Source: Leptolyngbya sp. FACHB-60 (GTDB lineage Bacteria > Cyanobacteriota > Cyanobacteriia > Phormidesmidales > Phormidesmidaceae). Taken from it: DNA of 64,000 nucleotides. Shown here piece by piece: positions 61,824-64,000 of the stretch; within the stretch, counting starts at the first letter, position 1; each line of letters opens with the position of its first letter. The stretch covers positions 62,001-126,000 of the forward strand of contig NZ_JACJOX010000022.1 in assembly GCF_014695775.1 (NCBI RefSeq). The letters run 5' to 3'. Below the pieces are notes generated by a model. It had not been told where the DNA came from. It worked only from the letters and a program-made list of their open reading frames with translations, and made no database searches. The translations under genes were made by a program, and so were the position numbers.

Positions 61824-63470
61824 ATGTTAGATCTTTGGTACAAAAACGCGGTTCTATACTGTCTTGATGTAGAAACTTACATGGATGGCAATGGGGACGG
61901 GGTGGGCGACTTTGTCGGGCTAACCCAGCGTTTAGACTATATATCTGGCCTCGGAATTACCTGCGTTTGGTTGATGCCCTTTTACCCATCGCCAAACAAA
62001 GACAACGGCTACGACGTGATGGACTACTACACTGTCGATCCTCGGCTGGGTTCGCTGGGCGATTTTGTTGAATTTGCCCGTCACGCCAAAGAGCGAGGCA
62101 TTCGTATCCTGATCGATTTGGTGGTTAATCATACTTCTGACCAGCACCCCTGGTTTCAATCGGCAATTAAAGACAAAAACTCAAAGTATTTTGACTACTA
62201 TTTTTGGTCAAAGCAAAAACCCAAAGATATTGAGGAAGGTATTGTTTTTCCAGGTTTGCAAAAGGCGACCTGGACCTACCAACCTGAGGTAGGTGCTTAC
62301 TACGCCCATAGATTTTATAGTCACCAGGCCGACTTAAACATTACTAACCCTGAAGTCAGGGACGAAATCAAAAAGATGATGGGCTTTTGGCTGGAGTTAG
62401 GAGTGTCTGGGTTTCGCATCGACGCCGCCCCTTTCTTAATCGAGCTAACGCAGGCCGACAACGTATTTGAAGAGGTCGAAGATCCCTTTATCTATATCAA
62501 TGAACTGCGCGATTTTCTGTCATGGCGGCGAGGAGATGCCATTTTGCTGGCCGAGGCCAATGAGTCTTTAGAAAAGTTGCCTGAATATTTTGGCAATGGC
62601 GATCGCATGCAGATGTTGTTCAACTTTTGGGGCAACCAACATCTAGTATTATCCCTCGCCCGCCAATCAGCAGCCCCTCTGGCCCAGGCGATGAAGGAAT
62701 TACCTCCATCGCCGCCCGCTGGGCAATGGGCCAACTTTGTGCGCAACCACGATGAGCTGAGCTTAGATAAACTCTCCTCCGACGAGCAGGACGAAATTGC
62801 GGCAGCCTTTGCCCCCGATCGCGAGACCATGTGGATCTTTGATCGCGGCATTCGTCGCCGGTTTGCGCCGCTGCTCGACGGCAATCTGCAACGGCTCAAG
62901 CTCACCTACAGTCTGCTCTTCACCCTGCCCGGAACGCCCGTGGTTAACTACGGCGAAGAGCTGGGCATGGGCGACGATCTATCGCTAGACGAACGCAATC
63001 CCGCCCGCACCCCCATGCAGTGGTCCAAGGCACCCAACGGCGGGTTCTCTACAGCGCCTGCTGACCAGGTGATTTTGCCGGTGGTTTCTACCGGCGACTA
63101 CAGCTACAGGCAGCTAAACGTCACTACCCAGCAGCGCACTCCGAACTCACTGCTGAACTGGATGGAGCGGGCGATTCGCCTACGCAAGGAATGCCCAGAG
63201 TTTGGCTGGGGCCAATCGCAACTGTTAGACACTGGCCATGACAGCGTTTTTGCCCACCGCTGCGAGTGGCAGGGCAAGGCGGTGATCGCGGTGCACAACT
63301 TTAGTGAATCTGACTGCAAGGCCACGCTAATGCTGAAGGATGACGTGGGCAAATGCCTAATCGATCTATTTGAAGATCAGCCGGAAGATATGATCTCAGA
63401 TCCTGCCTACGATATTCACCTGACTGGGTATGGCTACCGCTGGTTTCAGGTGGGGCATGCGTCTGATTAA
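61824..63470 (+). CDS. GH13 trehalose-synthase-like glycosidase
   Basis: A 548-residue alpha-amylase family enzyme. The four GH13 regions are visible: LIDLVVNHTSD, GVSGFRIDAAPF (nucleophile Asp), ILLAEANESL (acid Glu) and NFVRNHDELS. The opening LWYKNAVLYCLDVETYMDGN is typical of trehalose synthase (maltose alpha-glucosyltransferase) and the related sucrose/amylosucrase branch. Adjacent to the LLM oxidoreductase gene; probable substrate alpha-glucans or maltose, connecting to glycogen metabolism (glgX at 20792). The exact reaction is unproven. Confidence 0.9.
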   Translation: MLDLWYKNAVLYCLDVETYMDGNGDGVGDFVGLTQRLDYISGLGITCVWLMPFYPSPNKDNGYDVMDYYTVDPRLGSLGDFVEFARHAKERGIRILIDLVVNHTSDQHPWFQSAIKDKNSKYFDYYFWSKQKPKDIEEGIVFPGLQKATWTYQPEVGAYYAHRFYSHQADLNITNPEVRDEIKKMMGFWLELGVSGFRIDAAPFLIELTQADNVFEEVEDPFIYINELRDFLSWRRGDAILLAEANESLEKLPEYFGNGDRMQMLFNFWGNQHLVLSLARQSAAPLAQAMKELPPSPPAGQWANFVRNHDELSLDKLSSDEQDEIAAAFAPDRETMWIFDRGIRRRFAPLLDGNLQRLKLTYSLLFTLPGTPVVNYGEELGMGDDLSLDERNPARTPMQWSKAPNGGFSTAPADQVILPVVSTGDYSYRQLNVTTQQRTPNSLLNWMERAIRLRKECPEFGWGQSQLLDTGHDSVFAHRCEWQGKAVIAVHNFSESDCKATLMLKDDVGKCLIDLFEDQPEDMISDPAYDIHLTGYGYRWFQVGHASD

Positions 63471-63545
63471 AGAGCGCTTTTTTTCGAGCTTAGCTGGCGA
63501 TTGTTCAGCCTATAGATGTGCCCTACCCGATCGCATAAACCCAAG

Positions 63546-64000
63546 CTACGACACTAGCTGGGCGACGGCCCGAGCGATCGCATCGGGCTCGATGGGCTTA
63601 GACAGGTGCCGTTGAAAGCCGCTGTCTAACGCTTTTTGGGAGTCTTCTTCGCGCACATAGGCGGTAAGGGCGATCGCCGGTACCTGCCCCCCTTGTTCGG
63701 GCGGCAGGGCGCGAATTTGCCGAAGCAGCTCATAGCCATCCATACCGGGCATGCCAATGTCGCTGACCAAGACATGGGGTTGAAAGCTGGCCAGGGTGCT
63801 GAGCACCTCGGCGGCCGACTCAAGCCCGATCACCTCGGCTCCGTATTCGCCCAGCAGCAGCGTCAGCAGGGCTAGCCCATCGGGGTTGTCATCTACGGCA
63901 ATGACGCGCACGCCGGTTAGGTCAATCTGACTCGACAAAACGGGCAGTGCCCGGTGGCTGGGGCGATAGCTGAGTAGCGGCAAACTCACGGTAAACGTGG
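63546..64000 (-). CDS. Hybrid histidine kinase, C-terminal receiver end (5' truncated by window)
   Basis: The readable part is a CheY-like receiver domain: VRVIAVDDNPDGLALLTLLL (acidic pocket), VLVSDIGMPGMDGYEL (phospho-acceptor Asp), AIALTAYVREED and HLSKPIEPD (conserved Lys). Just upstream, reading in from the edge, is TFTVSLPLLSYR, the typical end of a histidine-kinase ATPase domain (GSTFTVxLPL). So this is not a free response regulator but the tail of a hybrid sensor kinase whose body lies past position 64000. Confidence 0.85.
   Translation of the reverse strand, partial: TFTVSLPLLSYRPSHRALPVLSSQIDLTGVRVIAVDDNPDGLALLTLLLGEYGAEVIGLESAAEVLSTLASFQPHVLVSDIGMPGMDGYELLRQIRALPPEQGGQVPAIALTAYVREEDSQKALDSGFQRHLSKPIEPDAIARAVAQLVS

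Noticed and set aside
63546..63989. Stand-alone response regulator
   Set aside because: The sequence just upstream (TFTVSLPLL) is a histidine-kinase C-terminus, so the receiver is the end of a larger hybrid kinase cut by the window.

Overview
The window is a stretch of cyanobacterial chromosome. Direct markers are Rubisco large subunit (rbcL), four photosystem II-related genes in one neighbourhood (psbM, a plant-type ferredoxin, psbB, psbT), two CpcS-type phycobilin lyases, Ycf34, a CGLD27-type protein and the very frequent palindrome GCGATCGC (HIP1) inside and between genes. The GC-rich composition, the many WD40/TPR/STAND proteins and the dispersed palindromes suggest a filamentous Leptolyngbya/Nodosilinea-type organism; the genus is an inference, not a reading.

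Layout. 1-4.9 kb: 3'-truncated rbcL (minus), a seven-bladed propeller protein, a cyclase-family hydrolase, and two divergent bilin-lyase genes. 5-9.2 kb: purL and purF. 9.2-15.6 kb: a NYN-LOTUS protein, a TMEM175-type channel, a secreted protein, a type II NADH dehydrogenase-like enzyme, a phosphopantetheinyl transferase and a solitary Anbu proteasome-like hydrolase. 15.7-20.4 kb: the photosystem II block psbM / ferredoxin / psbB-psbT, then nrdR and rps1. 20.4-26.9 kb: an alkyltransferase-like gene behind glgX, aqpZ, a zinc-ribbon protein, a Nudix hydrolase and hslO. 27.1-30.0 kb: an AT-rich cassette (MBOAT O-acyltransferase plus SGNH-like partner), the clearest foreign-looking DNA here. 30-39.9 kb: a four-carbon acid sugar kinase-like gene, initiator tRNA, asparaginase, CGLD27, rsfS, a large coiled-coil protein with tandem repeats, queF, an acidic secreted protein, cca and ycf34.

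40-57.4 kb is the signalling and accessory part. It holds a Ser/Thr kinase with a seven-repeat WD40 domain, an L7/L12-like membrane protein, a 1234-residue receptor-like fusion (PstS-like binding domain, seven-repeat propeller, membrane helix, TPR, DUF4912), an ECF sigma/anti-sigma pair facing a Tat-exported ferritin-like gene, a carotenoid oxygenase, and a TIR-STAND ATPase-WD40-TPR gene split by a one-base insertion. A DUF4160/DUF2442 pair of toxin-antitoxin type lies close by. 57.5-64 kb: pyrC overlapping a double-domain histidine phosphatase that seems to start at CTG, an LLM-class oxidoreductase with a GH13 trehalose-synthase-like enzyme, and the 3' end of a hybrid histidine kinase.

The strongest leads are the TIR-STAND protein (14 WD40 repeats, hence two propellers, once the frameshift is repaired), the membrane-spanning PstS-WD40-TPR-DUF4912 fusion, a two-block motif shared by both divergent promoters at the ECF locus, the CTG start, and the AT-rich acyltransferase cassette whose border coincides with the stop codon of the neighbouring kinase gene.
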